Origin: Heterobilharzia americana
Taxonomy: Eukaryota > Platyhelminthes > Trematoda > Strigeidida > Schistosomatidae
Assembly (NCBI GenBank): GCA_944470555.2
Contig: OX104127.1
Span: 32,627,661-32,691,660, forward strand
DNA length: 64,000 nucleotides
Direction of reading: 5' to 3'
Shown: piece after piece, positions 34,701 through 41,559 of the stretch
Layout: each line of letters starts with the position of its first letter
Numbering within the stretch: the first letter of the stretch is position 1
Program-made: the position numbers and the translations under genes
The notes under the pieces: model-generated
Told to the model about the DNA's origin: nothing
Seen by the model: only the letters and a program-made list of their open reading frames with translations
The model's database searches: none

Positions 34701-37287
34701 GAACTAATCTTTCTATTGATTATTCTAAAACCAATAGCGTAACAAGTTGACAAATTATTAATGAAAAGTCATTTGTAAGGTTGAGATGTATCTTCCGAAG
34801 TAATAATTTAGTGATAGTTTTTGTGGTTAATAATGCATACATTAGTTAACCTGTGCCTTAGTATTGATTAAAGGCTCATGTATACCTCCTGCCTAATAAA
34901 GTTAACTAATAGTTTTAAAAATTCCCATCATTATATGTCTTGTTCTAGTTAACTAATGGTTAATGTAGTTTAATTGTAGTTTAGACAGTTTATGACTAGG
35001 TTTCGGAAGAATCTCGTCTCTAACAATGGCATATTTTGTATCCATATGCTTCATGAACTGATGGGAATCGTTTTTAACACTGAACTAGCTAAGGTTTCAA
35101 TCCTAAATTATCCAAACTACTAAATACTCACAACGTAGAGCTGATAGAAGTAAATGAAAAACCAAAGGAAATTGGAAAAACAAGTAGCTGTGTAAATCAG
35201 TTTGCAACACAAATGAACAAAATTGACTTGCAGAGGAATGAGGTCTTAGTATATGAAGTATTTACTAAAATGTCTGAATAAATTTTCATGAGGTGTACAA
35301 GCTTAAACTTTACTTCATAACTAGTAATGATAAATAAAGGCTAGTAGTAGAATCCAAAATACGCGTTTCATACTAGTTGAGACTCTCTAATAGCGACCGA
35401 TCAGTTCGGTCTAATCAACGATAAAAATCACTAGCAATAACACTTATTTCGTAAAAGCTAGGTAAGGATAGATTCTTACCATATTTTAACAAAAATAGTC
35501 ACACAAAGTGACTAGAAACCCTAATGATTTTGCAGTCACTATTTAACAGAAGCTAGGTAATGGCATAAAATGGGCTAACACAGTTTCTCATTCAGTATGC
35601 CTTCAAGCGTTTTGCAGGGTGACTGTAAGTGGCGATCTCTAAATGCAACCATGTGGCTTTCAAAATGCATGTATTTGCACAGGCATCTGTAAAAACCACC
35701 GTCATACGTAGAGCTGCCTTAGTGTGGATAGTGGAGGGTGTAATTATTCATTAAACAACTTTCATGGAAAACAAAGTCCAGCTCAGTTATTTAGATAACG
35801 ATAAATGCAAATAGCAGTAACGACTTTTCAAGTCATCTATGAACTGTTGAGATAAGCATTTTGCATTGGATGAACTACAACCACTGACGAGGTTCTCATA
35901 AATATACGTTTCACTGCCTAAATTTTGTCTATATCCAATGCCATTATTGTATCTGGTGCTCGTCAGGTGTGAAATACTAATATGACAGTTCCAATCAATA
36001 AGTAGCTCTAAGACTATTCTGTTGATTGTTGAAATAATCATTTAAGTTAGTTTATTTCTACTGAGAAGGTAGGTATTTTTTTCATGAAATAAATAAAGCT
36101 AATCGTCTGTCTCGCTAGTTGCTAGAGTAGCATTTCGAGTCACCCCAATGGATAATCAAGTGACGGTACTAGTTAATATTCCTATACTAACACAGTAAAC
36201 AACATCTAAGCATACAGAATTTCAAATGGCGAAACGAAAGGATAGCTAGATAATGAAGTAATATGTTATTTACAGATTACCTAATGTAAACCGCTAAGTG
36301 ACGTAGACTGTTACTTTTTTTTAAACTATGAAATGAAAGGACATAAATGTGGCCTCCATATTAGATTTGTTTATTTAATTCATAACACACAGTGATATAG
36401 TATTATTGACTTGATGACATTTCGAGCATAAATAATTGCTCATAATCATAAATGTAGCCTACAGTGTTATTCATGGCCCTTCCCAAGTATTCAATATCAA
36501 GTGGCAGAAACAAGTGAGAAAAGATGTTTCCAACTGACCACATTCCAGCACTGTAAACCTGAATAGCAATATTCTACTACAACTACATGAATCCATTTGA
36601 GTAGGTCAAACATTAATCCTTAGTTAATTTAAACTTTGGGTATATTTTTGAATCTATACGTTGGCTTTAAAAATGTGTCTGTGTTATGTGATGCATGTAC
36701 ATTTTTGAATAAGGCTAATGTGATTGATTCCTGTCCAAAGAAATTATACAGAAATCTCGGGAGAAGCTTTTGCTTGTCATAGCTCGATTTTTATCTACGG
36801 ATAAGTCTGGGAACTTACATCCTACTACCTAGTTTTCTCCAAAGGAAAAAAATTGCAGAGGATTTGAACAATCACATTTTCAATAGTGAGATTACTTTTA
36901 TGCGATTACAGTCAAACGATGTTCCACATAAAGTACCTGCATAGCATATCAAAAAGAAACTTAGTTTTGCTAACCTTGAGAGTTTGATCCAAACCTGTTA
37001 CGTCGGTGTACTTCAAGAGCATGATCCATACCCAACTGTCGACAGACAACATTCGCCTCTTTCATTGTCCAGTGATCATCACATATTTTACCCCAACCGT
37101 ATGTTCGATAAATAAGTACTGTACCGGCCTGATCATTTGGACCATCCACTAATTTTATATCACCATCATTATGTTTCGAAGAACAACTTGTATCGAAAAT
37201 GAGTATATTCAAAATAATGATAATACTAATATGATATGAAGTAGCGATAATGTTAATCAGAGGAATAAAAAAGTAATTTTTCGACAT
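1597..37287 (-). CDS. LOXL: Lysyl oxidase-like (LOXL-type) gene, multi-exon, 3' end off the left edge
   Basis: This is a gene-level entry; the six exons seen are listed separately. Joined in order they encode a hydrophobic leader, SRCR domain 1 (exons 1-2), a linker, SRCR domain 2 (exons 3-4) and a lysyl oxidase domain (exons 5 and later). Junction phases agree for exons 1/2 (phase 1), 2/3 (0), 3/4 (0) and 4/5 (1), and every exon has AG and GT borders. Known family role: secreted copper amine oxidases that oxidise lysines of collagen and related proteins so they cross-link. Human LOXL2-4 have four SRCR domains; only two are seen here. One exon between 18490 and 1767 (WxWHxCH copper half-site) was not found, and exons after 1597 lie outside the window. 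The introns (about 2.4, 7.3, 3.2, 4.8 and 16.7 kb) carry many retroelements. The family call is strong; subfamily is undecided. Confidence 0.85.
1767..2800. other. LOXL intron, no recognised feature
   Basis: A+T-rich intron sequence. The missing copper-site exon was looked for here (reverse complement of WxWHxCH codons) and not found. Confidence 0.4.
2802..2837 (+). repeat. 3' fragment of hammerhead SINE
   Basis: About 36 bases match the segment 3' of the ribozyme cleavage site in the SINE at 2990-3163 (GGATTCCTCTRCTAG.CACAACC pattern). The match begins within about one base of the cleavage position and lies 323 bp upstream of it in the same orientation. Confidence 0.6.
2990..3163 (+). repeat. 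tRNA-derived hammerhead SINE (Sm-alpha-like), copy 1
   Basis: An A-box-like sequence (TGACCTAGTGG, 2998-3008) and a weakened B box near 3042-3053 are followed by a hammerhead core and the tail GGATTCCTCTGCTAGCCACAACC. The layout (Pol III-like head, ribozyme, short tail) is that of the schistosome Sm-alpha SINE family. The same tail occurs at 2802 and 20870. Confidence 0.75.
3086..3130 (+). ncRNA. Hammerhead ribozyme (type I), likely weakened
   Basis: Stem I is ATCCAG (3086-3091) with TTGGAT (3125-3130). The core has CTGACGA (3092-3098, fits CUGANGA) and GAAA (3113-3116). The predicted cleavage triplet is GTC, cut after 3124. Stem II (3099-3112) has a G opposite G at its base, where functional copies pair G with C, so activity is doubtful. 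Stem III is minimal, as in other schistosome hammerheads. Confidence 0.7.
3164..3950. other. Intron sequence, nothing recognised
   Basis: No coding motif, RNA or known repeat seen. A 60-codon open frame at 3638-3820 has no domain and is probably chance. Confidence 0.4.
3955..4140 (+). repeat. tRNA-derived SINE, second family, copy 1
   Basis: The head has A box-like ACAGCTCAGTGG (about 3965-3976) and a perfect B box GGTTCGAATCC (4008-4018). A body follows (GTTACAGATACGCCTTGCTGGCGACTG type) that recurs at 4590-4742 (minus), 9136-9295 (plus) and 31510-31690 (minus). It is not a functional tRNA: no cloverleaf acceptor stem closes around the boxes. Confidence 0.65.
4141..4589. other. Intron sequence, nothing recognised
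   Basis: A+T-rich; no recognisable element. Confidence 0.4.
4590..4742 (-). repeat. tRNA-derived SINE, second family, copy 2
   Basis: The reverse strand shows A box-like AACAGCTGAGTAG (near 4741-4727) and B box-like GGGTTTGAGTTTC (near 4694-4682). The body GCAGATACGCCTTGCTGACGAC matches the plus-strand copy at about 4048. Confidence 0.6.
4860..7015 (+). mobile_element. Degenerate AP-endonuclease/RT LINE, copy 1 (5' truncated)
   Basis: Conceptual translation in shifting frames follows one trematode non-LTR family. The end of the endonuclease lies near 4870-4980. HHEHWWVVKTKHMEKAA is near 5310, RT remnants run to 6300, VERVEYFTYLGSRI and GNKISARIQ are at about 6460-6550, and LSWEKIRSCRNKTWHQ is near 6900. 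Stops and frameshifts are many, so it is dead. The 5' end is cut inside the endonuclease. No clear poly-A or target-site duplication was found. The same family is at 13850-17100 and at the right edge. Clade (RTE-like versus CR1-like) was not settled. Confidence 0.7.
6359..6832 (+). pseudogene. RT C-terminal remnant of LINE copy 1
   Basis: Two overlapping frames each hold part of one ancestral protein. One (6373-6591) reads MVERVEYFTYLGSRIRLSES, then GNKISARIQRTRFTFTNVHHL. The other continues with WYYLLCLDYTALQSTLFYYLAVKH (in pieces), then LEVR and LVGEAVNLHRLN. This is the segment after the catalytic YADD block and before the C-terminal WLGHVLRM-like motif of this LINE family. A frameshift near 6590 separates the two parts. 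The 157-codon open frame is a shadow mixture, not a gene. Confidence 0.6.
7016..8654. other. LOXL intron, no recognised feature
   Basis: A 120-codon open frame on the minus strand (7040-7402) is basic and has no domain I recognise; neither end has convincing splice sites. The rest is A+T-rich and featureless. Confidence 0.4.
8655..8946 (-). mobile_element. Penelope-like element 3' fragment
   Basis: It matches the C-terminal/3' segment of the Penelope-like element at 11100-11430 in reverse orientation, and the copy at 22640-22910 in the same orientation. The shared core reads, on the minus strand, a stretch like LKVLWRNSQGRVLRFAE, typical of the GIY-YIG endonuclease tail of trematode Penelope-like elements. 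Confidence 0.65.
9136..9295 (+). repeat. tRNA-derived SINE, second family, copy 3
   Basis: A box TAGCTCAGTGG (9142-9152), degraded B box GGTTTGAATCTG (about 9185-9196), then the family body GTTGCAGATGCTCCTTGCTAACGA. Confidence 0.65.
9530..11595 (+). mobile_element. Degenerate Penelope-like retroelement
   Basis: In-order remnants of one Penelope-type protein are visible. FSLEFNFSAQH is near 9690. GLGVAVMNRCDYMNKML and FILSDENKFKADVLLENWK lie at 9950-10056. LNSLKPKESEFPNYYGLLKIQK is at 10110-10180, and KWLVEMLSLL...LEDTFELIDSL is at 10240-10320. The RT catalytic block KIYVDDIILICE is at about 10640-10675, HLSFLDVL near 10760 and SCPYERESNSMILSQGLKS near 11055. The GIY-YIG tail is LKVLWRNSQGRVLRFAETIA near 11340. 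Stops and shifts interrupt it throughout. The 3' end abuts the SR2-like copy at 11596. Confidence 0.75.
12127..12150 (+). repeat. (GTGCA)n short tandem repeat inside SR2-like copy A
   Basis: About three to four GTGCA-type units occur where the intact copy C has a single GTGCA at the matching place (about 28062). Confidence 0.6.
12567..12592 (+). repeat. (CCAGT)n short tandem repeat inside SR2-like copy A
   Basis: Five CCAGT-type units in a row; copy C has one at the matching place (about 28465). Confidence 0.65.
13321..13849. other. Spacer between two LINEs, nothing recognised
   Basis: An open frame continues from copy A into this sequence on the minus strand up to 13484, but its upstream part has no LINE motif. 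Confidence 0.35.
13850..17100 (+). mobile_element. Degenerate AP-endonuclease/RT LINE, copy 2 (nearly full extent)
   Basis: The endonuclease starts near 13875 with VEAFNVQTLNQI, then VTRTQDPSVVIKL and LDWLPVNSRLYSVLLNG. ELYEELSVLLQ follows at 14255-14280 and QWWVV near 14955. RLERWAEHFEAQFNWPSPALP is at 15110-15165 and KAVSNLERCKA near 15250. The RT catalytic block FDLEYADDIVLPGED is at about 15928-15972. CLRSFVCILWNRHVSNVEVRE is at 16360-16420. The 3' UTR-like stretch runs to about 17100 and recurs as fragments near 19000-19300 and 49440-49680. Numerous stops. LEYADD is intact although the gene is dead. Confidence 0.75.
15789..16049 (+). pseudogene. RT catalytic segment of LINE copy 2
   Basis: An 86-codon open stretch covers RT motifs around GYAVSPFLSNFTIDILVGMI and DFLPGGYLFDLEYADDIVLP, with the catalytic YADD retained, and ends in MFGMRL, where the family continues SPSKC-like. 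Frames break on both sides, so it is a surviving fragment of a dead element. Most of its length is family-typical in spacing. Confidence 0.7.
17101..17960. other. LOXL intron, no recognised feature
   Basis: A+T-rich. No LOX exon with the copper half-site was found here. Confidence 0.35.
17965..18320. repeat. Inverted pair of tRNA-like SINE heads
   Basis: The right arm (plus, about 18250-18312) has a B box GGTTCGAATCCTGGGACA. The left arm, read on the minus strand (about 18045-17975), has a related but decayed stretch (GATTCCAATCCTGCAG) with similar flanks. No acceptor stem was found, so these are tRNA-derived repeats rather than tRNA genes. Confidence 0.4.
18491..18631 (-). CDS. LOXL: LOXL-like gene exon 5: start of the lysyl oxidase domain
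   Basis: 141 nt between acceptor cttttttag and donor CCCT|gtaagt. Phase 1 in matches exon 4 and makes an Asn codon across the junction. It reads NLPDLLPDRYSLETSSYIQ and then LLECALEENCLPDIVYRI. This matches the opening of LOXL catalytic domains (PDLV...LQCAMEENCL-type), including the ECA.EENCL cysteine pair. It follows SRCR 2 directly, as in vertebrate LOXL proteins, and this fixes the gene as a lysyl oxidase rather than another SRCR protein. Confidence 0.8.
18960..19300 (+). repeat. LINE 3' UTR fragment (AP-endonuclease/RT LINE family)
   Basis: It resembles the 3' non-coding part of LINE copy 2 (around 16780-16850): the run ACATTCTGCTATAAAGTAAGACAAATTGAACCAATGCACT pattern is shared in outline. 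No coding remains. Confidence 0.4.
19301..20720. other. LOXL intron, no recognised feature
   Basis: Only short open frames with no domain; nothing supported on either strand. Confidence 0.4.
20728..20905 (+). repeat. tRNA-derived hammerhead SINE (Sm-alpha-like), copy 2
   Basis: A box TGGCCTAGTGG (20738-20748) and B box-like GGTTCGAGTAGC (20782-20793) are followed by a hammerhead core (20831-20875) and the family tail GGATCCCACTGCTAGCCACAACC. The head is better preserved than in copy 1. Confidence 0.8.
20831..20875 (+). ncRNA. Hammerhead ribozyme (type I) with GUA cleavage triplet
   Basis: Stem I is six perfect pairs, ATCCAA (20831-20836) with TTGGAT (20870-20875). The core is CTGATGA (20837-20843) and GAAA (20858-20861). 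The predicted cleavage triplet is GTA, cut after 20869; A is allowed at that position in the family, though C is usual. Stem II is short (A-U, U-G, C-G) with a long loop. Confidence 0.75.
20906..21750. other. LOXL intron, no recognised feature
   Basis: No recognisable element. Confidence 0.4.
21754..22458 (-). mobile_element. SR2-like (RTE-type) LINE, copy B, 5' truncated 3' end
   Basis: About 700 bp, nearly identical to the 3' end of copy C (27567-28271). It has a 3' tail of ATT/AAT triplets (21754-21776), the mark of RTE-type LINEs. Coding remnant on the minus strand: KNKIRIFNTNVKSVLLYGSE, IRWPERISNKELW, RRKWRWIGHPLRRP. The 5' truncation point, near 22458, abuts Penelope-like sequence. Confidence 0.85.
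22460..23033 (-). mobile_element. Penelope-like element 3' segment, second copy
   Basis: Near-identical inverted match to 11037-11590. On the minus strand it carries the same GIY-YIG-type tail and the same in-frame stop after MLPHKH. It is truncated at about 23033 next to an ATT repeat (23034-23052). Confidence 0.75.
23429..23591 (-). CDS. LOXL: LOXL-like gene exon 4: second half of SRCR domain 2
   Basis: 163 nt between acceptor acatatttag and donor GAAA|gtaagt; phase 0 in and phase 1 out. It reads GYCYGNETSLQKC, then GIPCQSQLIAAVECTE, giving the last four cysteines of SRCR domain 2. NNT and NET sequons are present. It is too short and has no internal start, so it was identified by splice sites, open frame and SRCR pattern. 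Confidence 0.8.
23592..25849. other. LOXL intron 3, first part, no recognised feature
   Basis: A+T-rich intron with short open frames lacking domains. Confidence 0.45.
25850..26135 (+). mobile_element. CR1-like LINE 3' fragment
   Basis: Plus-strand translation in two frames gives GDLIMQYRILRNNFELNLSS then RFF, and further on MVSTSAIDLFKRGLHKHRDI. These are the C-terminal motifs of CR1-type RTs (FF.LR...WN.LP..V..., S...FK.RLD). Only the last 80 or so residues remain. Confidence 0.6.
26136..26786. other. LOXL intron 3, last part, no recognised feature
   Basis: No recognisable element. Confidence 0.4.
26787..26975 (-). CDS. LOXL: LOXL-like gene exon 3: first half of SRCR domain 2
   Basis: 189 nt, phase 0 at both ends, between acceptor gatatttaag and donor CCA|gtaagt. 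Translation begins VSFNVISRDSD and contains NGTIGTVCPDYF and AIVFCHQLNAG, the divergent equivalents of the ICDD.W and VVCRQLG motifs of domain 1, so two of the six cysteines are here. NGT is a possible N-glycosylation site. The domain is less canonical than the first: the CDD acidic pair is CPD. The SR2-like LINE insertion at 27567-30876 lies in the intron just upstream. Confidence 0.8.
27555..27566 (+). repeat. Target-site duplication, left copy
   Basis: TTAAAAAGCTAT, repeated exactly at 30877-30888 on the other side of the SR2-like LINE. Confidence 0.8.
28838..29308 (-). pseudogene. RT N-terminal segment of SR2-like copy C
   Basis: A 156-codon open frame reads TKEDKQRKRWTDHFKKLLNR, then NAIKLLKCGKAAGPDGIPPE and CKNWRGITLLSIHTKKNIK. 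These are the region linking endonuclease and RT, and RT motifs 0-2. It ends in a frame break, after which the sequence resumes in another frame (LKDALDSKLRSEQAGFRKYK near 28850). It is the longest surviving piece of the LINE protein. Confidence 0.8.
30260..30607 (-). pseudogene. AP-endonuclease segment of SR2-like copy C
   Basis: A 115-codon open frame begins MGTWNVHTMFEPSKAAQVAK and continues MRRYHIEVLGICESRWNGSG, matching the N-terminal part of RTE-type AP endonucleases (NVHT... and the E in ICESRW). It then loses the family pattern at a frameshift. A second piece resumes at 30154 (MNARLGGDNTGREL). Confidence 0.8.
30877..30888 (+). repeat. Target-site duplication, right copy
   Basis: TTAAAAAGCTAT, same as 27555-27566. 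Confidence 0.8.
30889..31505. other. LOXL intron 2, no recognised feature
   Basis: No element recognised. Confidence 0.4.
31510..31690 (-). repeat. tRNA-derived SINE, second family, copy 4
   Basis: The minus strand shows a decayed B box (GGTTTTGAATTTCG) followed by the body GGTTGCAGACATGTTTTGCTGACAAG and GCACGGAAC, as at 4048-4085. The A box is poorly preserved. Confidence 0.55.
31700..34324. other. LOXL intron 2 near exon 2, no recognised feature
   Basis: A+T-rich. Short open frames (32041-32253, 33254-33466) have no domain. A short inverted repeat of about 14 bases (near 31740 and 31785) is the only structure noted. Confidence 0.4.
34325..34530 (-). CDS. LOXL: LOXL-like gene exon 2: second half of SRCR domain 1 plus linker
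   Basis: The acceptor tatatttcag and donor AGA|gtaagt bound 206 nt. The exon supplies the last four SRCR cysteines in EVHCTGSEKRLIEC, HDCRQNEEAGVKC, closing a six-cysteine (group A-like) SRCR domain. About 30 linker residues rich in Lys, Pro and Ser follow (PVVNKPSWNPLRLKF) and end in phase 0. Combined with exon 1 the domain is about 100 residues, the usual SRCR length, with no missing cysteine. Confidence 0.85.
34531..36974. other. LOXL intron 1, no recognised feature
   Basis: A+T-rich intron between the two halves of SRCR domain 1; no coding motif or known repeat seen. Confidence 0.45.
36975..37287 (-). CDS. LOXL: LOXL-like gene exon 1: signal sequence and first half of SRCR domain 1
   Basis: The exon starts at ATG 37285-37287 and runs 313 nt to a donor (G|gttagc), leaving phase 1. 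Residues 1 to about 33 are strongly hydrophobic (IIIILNILIF) and end near a Cys, as expected of a signal peptide. From about residue 44 the sequence is a typical SRCR start: IKLVDG, then GWGKICDDHW and ANVVCRQLGM, supplying the first two of six conserved cysteines. The start is chosen because the leader directly follows it and no in-frame upstream coding is seen. The split Val codon joins cleanly to exon 2. Confidence 0.85.
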
Positions 37288-40200
37288 TATTTGTTATACT
37301 GAATATTTTCCTCTGACTGTGTAAAGATATTGACTAAATACCAAAATAAAGTGGAATATAACTCTAGCTTTGAATTAGTTTCCTTTCGTAGGTTGCGTAA
37401 GTATGAAAATGCACACACTATTATGCATGCACATTTTGTTTTGTGAATGCAAATGAGCATTAAGAATTTTCGAAAATAATATTTTCAGGTAACTTCATCC
37501 AAACATTTCTACTGATTACAATTACCAATAATACTTAGTGTTAGTATAATTCACCTATTAACCAGTTACCCGTTTTGTTATTGCCGAAATAAAATAATGC
37601 GAGTATGGTAATGAGTGTGTCCAGAAAGTTAAACACACATGGTCATATTCTTCTTTCAATATCGTCCATTTAGTATGTATATGATGTCACCTAAAAGCCA
37701 TTTGTTTTTCACCTCTGAAGGATGTAAACACTTACTAGGCTGACAATCAAAAACAACAATTGTTTATTTATTGATACTTGAACTTCACCGTCGACTGTTA
37801 TGTTGGATAGAATCAGTCGGTTTCTGTTAGTATATGGACTTCTTGAACGAAAGACTCGATATTATCTGAAGACTAATTATGATGTAATTTAATTGATGGT
37901 AGCTAGGACCGGAATTCAAGACTCACATTTCTCTCCATTCTGGACTCGTCAGCTGAATGTACTTGCTTCCCAGTGGGTAATGTTGTTTTCAGTGAGACTC
38001 AAACACCATAGCGTTATGCATAATAATACTGAGTCACGATATAACATGGCAATCAAATGGAAAGTAGGTTTACTAATGAATAAAATTGATGTCCGCTGAA
38101 CAAGGTGTGACTCTAGTAAATCAGAAACCTGCTGTACAACACTTTGCGGTTTGCAACGCTGTGTGGTGGGCCCAAGTTCTAGTGAAAACACCGTCACCAA
38201 CTGTGGTCGAAGTACAACTAGCTGATACGTCTGAAATAGGATGAAACATGTGCTCTTGATCACACTGCCTGTTACCACTAACCACAGAACACGAATTCGT
38301 GTTGGTAAACAGATTAATAGGGATGTATCGCAGCACTTGAAAACCAGGTTCGGAAAATTAATTCTGCAGGAACAATCATTTCTTCTATAAAGGGAACACA
38401 TTAATCATGTTGTTCAGTGTTGTTACTTAGTTTTGATTGTTTCTTTTTTAATGGTCAGATAAATTGGTGTTAAACTGAACAGATGGGATTCAAGCATTCT
38501 AACTAAAGAAGAAAATTGATTGTCTTTTACCTTTGATAAATACTGTTACAGATACTGATAACCAACAGTTAAAGTAGTACTTTGTTGGTAGTTACTGACA
38601 CTGGTATATTATGTATAATACTTCTAATAGAGACTTTGAAGGATCTAAAAGTATCTGACTTGCGATTGCAAAAGCCTTGTGCTGAACATTCCTCCAGTTG
38701 CTGCCATTTTTACTTATATGCTGATGAGTAAAGTAAATAAATTAGCGTTGAATAATTTGTTGAGGAAATCTAAGTCACTAAAGTATTTTCAGTCAAATCT
38801 GTTTGGGTACAGTGACAAAATAACTTTGAGGGTAAATGAAATATTGTATATTTTTGATTACTAGTGATTTCTTGCAACACACTGATTTTACGAATTCACC
38901 TCTAACACTTATCTCACAGGAAATTGTTCGCACACTTAACTGCCACTTTTATGCTCAAAATACACACACGATGAGTTGCAAAATTTTCCCATCCAAAGTT
39001 TGATGCTTACTGTCTTAGCATTTTCCTAATTCACACGGTCCATATTTACAACCTAATCACCTGTCCATGACGTTCTATAACCGACAAAAGTAAAACAACA
39101 CAATGAACTTATTCATCGTCAAGACTGTTTTCCTCTCAGCAATTTCAAAATAATCCTATAAATTTTGATTTACGACTTCTCTGTGAATTGGGTTCATGAG
39201 TTTTAGTAGCCATTCAACTGTTAGGTACTATTATGAATTTGATATATCAAAAACTGGTTAGAGAGGTAGTGCTTTTTTGCATGGTCGGTGAAGCATAAGG
39301 TTAAGTTGTAGCGGTCCATGTTGGTCTGAGTAGTATTTCTTCATTTAACCTGTCTCTTATTTTAAATGTAATTTACAGATAAAAGCATTAACGTTGAGAC
39401 TATCAGTACTATGGAACGGTATAAGACTCTACCGCTAGTTGTAGACACTTCATTTACTATGCATATAGCTACTGGTCTTGAATGTTAGTGCAACTAATTG
39501 TTTACGGAACCCTTGTGATCTCAAGAGCTGGTATTTAATTAACAATCTTTTAGTAAATCAACTGTTTTCAGTTGTTAGACAGTTTTAGCATCAGTTGTGC
39601 ATGTCATAGCACAATATGACTCAGTCATTGTTAGGCGATTGTGCTACGTATATATCTTAAAGTGCAAGATGATGACAGTAAGATACTCAGTAAAATTGTA
39701 ATTAAATCAATAGTATTACTGTTGTGAGAGCTACTTATATGAATGCAAAATTAAAGGTGATAACAACCAGCTGTTCAAGACTTGGTCAAAAAGCATGCAC
39801 ATTACTGGAAGTCGTGAGGAATGTTGAAGTGTGTGTTCAAACAATTTACTACAAGAAACGGACCATTGCTACGAAATCTGCCTCCTAGATGAGATGGCTG
39901 GTATATAGTCACTTGGCCTAGTTTATGCGATCAGCAGAGACAATAAACGAAAAAAGTATGAACTCCAGTCAACTTTAGAAGTCCATCGCACTGTGAAGAA
40001 AGGGCAGTCTAAGAGTGTACGGAAGATGAAATACATAAGACGATAATGAGGAATTCATAAACAAGTGCACTTTGAGTTACTCAGAGGACGGCATATGATT
40101 AATACATATCCAAAACCTAAAGATGATGTTTATCGATCAATGAGGATTCAGACAAAACTAATAAACTATACTGAATAAAAATACATGTCAAATTTAAAAT

Positions 40201-40689
40201 TTATTTAAATGTTCCTATGGAAAAGCTCAGAGAAGACTTCCGTGAGAGACACTGGAATTATTTTACTTTAAAGTTACTGAGACTTATGTAAATACAACCT
40301 ATATCTAATGCCAACCTTTCACTCGACGCCCAATACAATTTCACATAATAAATGTCAGATTTGTTCGAATTGCGTTTGATCGATTTATCAGTAATCACAT
40401 CAGTTATTTCATGTAGCAGCTACTTATGTCAACAACATAAAAAATATTATAAATGTCTTGTAACTTTACTACAGTGTCTTTGATCGTCCAAATAGCAAAT
40501 AAATCTGTTCGTTCTCTTCTTACTTTTGCCTTCCTACACAATAGTTGTTAGTAGTTGAAACTGGACTTAAGTTTGCTGGACCAGCAGTCATATTGTATCA
40601 GGATTGTTTTTGCTCACTATGAATACGCAGAACACATTTTTGATGGAGTGTCATTCACAAAAATCAAGAACAACAACAGACCCAGAGTA
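37288..40689. other. Region upstream of the LOXL-like gene
   Basis: No clear TATA or initiator could be assigned. A 150-codon minus-strand open frame (37949-38401) is not recognised and may be a repeat. The remainder is A+T-rich and featureless. Confidence 0.35.
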
Positions 40690-41015
40690 GCTCCTCGCAA
40701 GTCAATATTATTATTTTAACTAGGTTGGACACACCTTTTTGACTACTGTGCCAAACTTGTCGAGCTCTGAAATATGACTCCAAATTTATAGACGCGTCCA
40801 GATACAATATAGCCTGCTCATAATTCCCGACACTGCTGATCCACCTGCGTCAGACAGTGTAAATATCAGGAGTTAACGCGAAGTATATATCAGGATGTTG
40901 TATTGGTCAACGAGCGAGCAAAAAGTGTTTACATCAGTACAACTAGACAAAAATGTTCAATGAGTTGTTACATATATCAACATAATACAGTGAAATAAAG
41001 TGCTACGTAAGTCCC
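40690..41015 (-). repeat. Putative 3' LTR of the Gypsy element
   Basis: On the minus strand a purine tract GGGGAGGGA (about 41026-41018) directly precedes CTTACGTAGCACTTT, the expected position of a polypurine tract and 3' LTR. The length of about 325 bp is a guess from the family. The left boundary is not supported by a TSD, and no 5' LTR copy was found. Confidence 0.4.
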
Positions 41016-41559
41016 TCCCCAGAATACAGATATAAGAGGGAATATCTATGTTCAATATAAAACGTTATTAGAAAGGTAAATTCATTTTGAAGATATTCGA
41101 AACACAGAAGGAATGTTAAGGATACCTATTATCAGGACGGAAACTGGACGAGTTTTTATATAAAAATGAAGTGTATGATGGTCGAAACACCAAAATAACT
41201 TTACCAAAGTAATAATATATCTGGAGATAAAAAAAATTAACAACCAAAATCGTACTGTCTGGAGCATTCTTAAGGAATAAAAGATTCGGAAGTCCGTGGA
41301 GCCAGGGGAAAAATTGTTTCTGTGCATGTGGAAAAGTCTGACAAAAGCGTATGGTCATGTTTTCAACACGGTAATGAACAAAAAACGGTAATAATGTTAC
41401 TAGAGAATTGGTTTTATTAAAAGTAAATTGTCTGAAAGTAACGTTGAGGCCAACAGACTCTTCTTCCGGATCTTGTGGTTCTGCTACCATCGCTGAATGA
41501 TTCCAACACCGTTGTTTCCATTTTGATGGTGGTTTCTGGTGTTTCCGGTAACTTCACTG

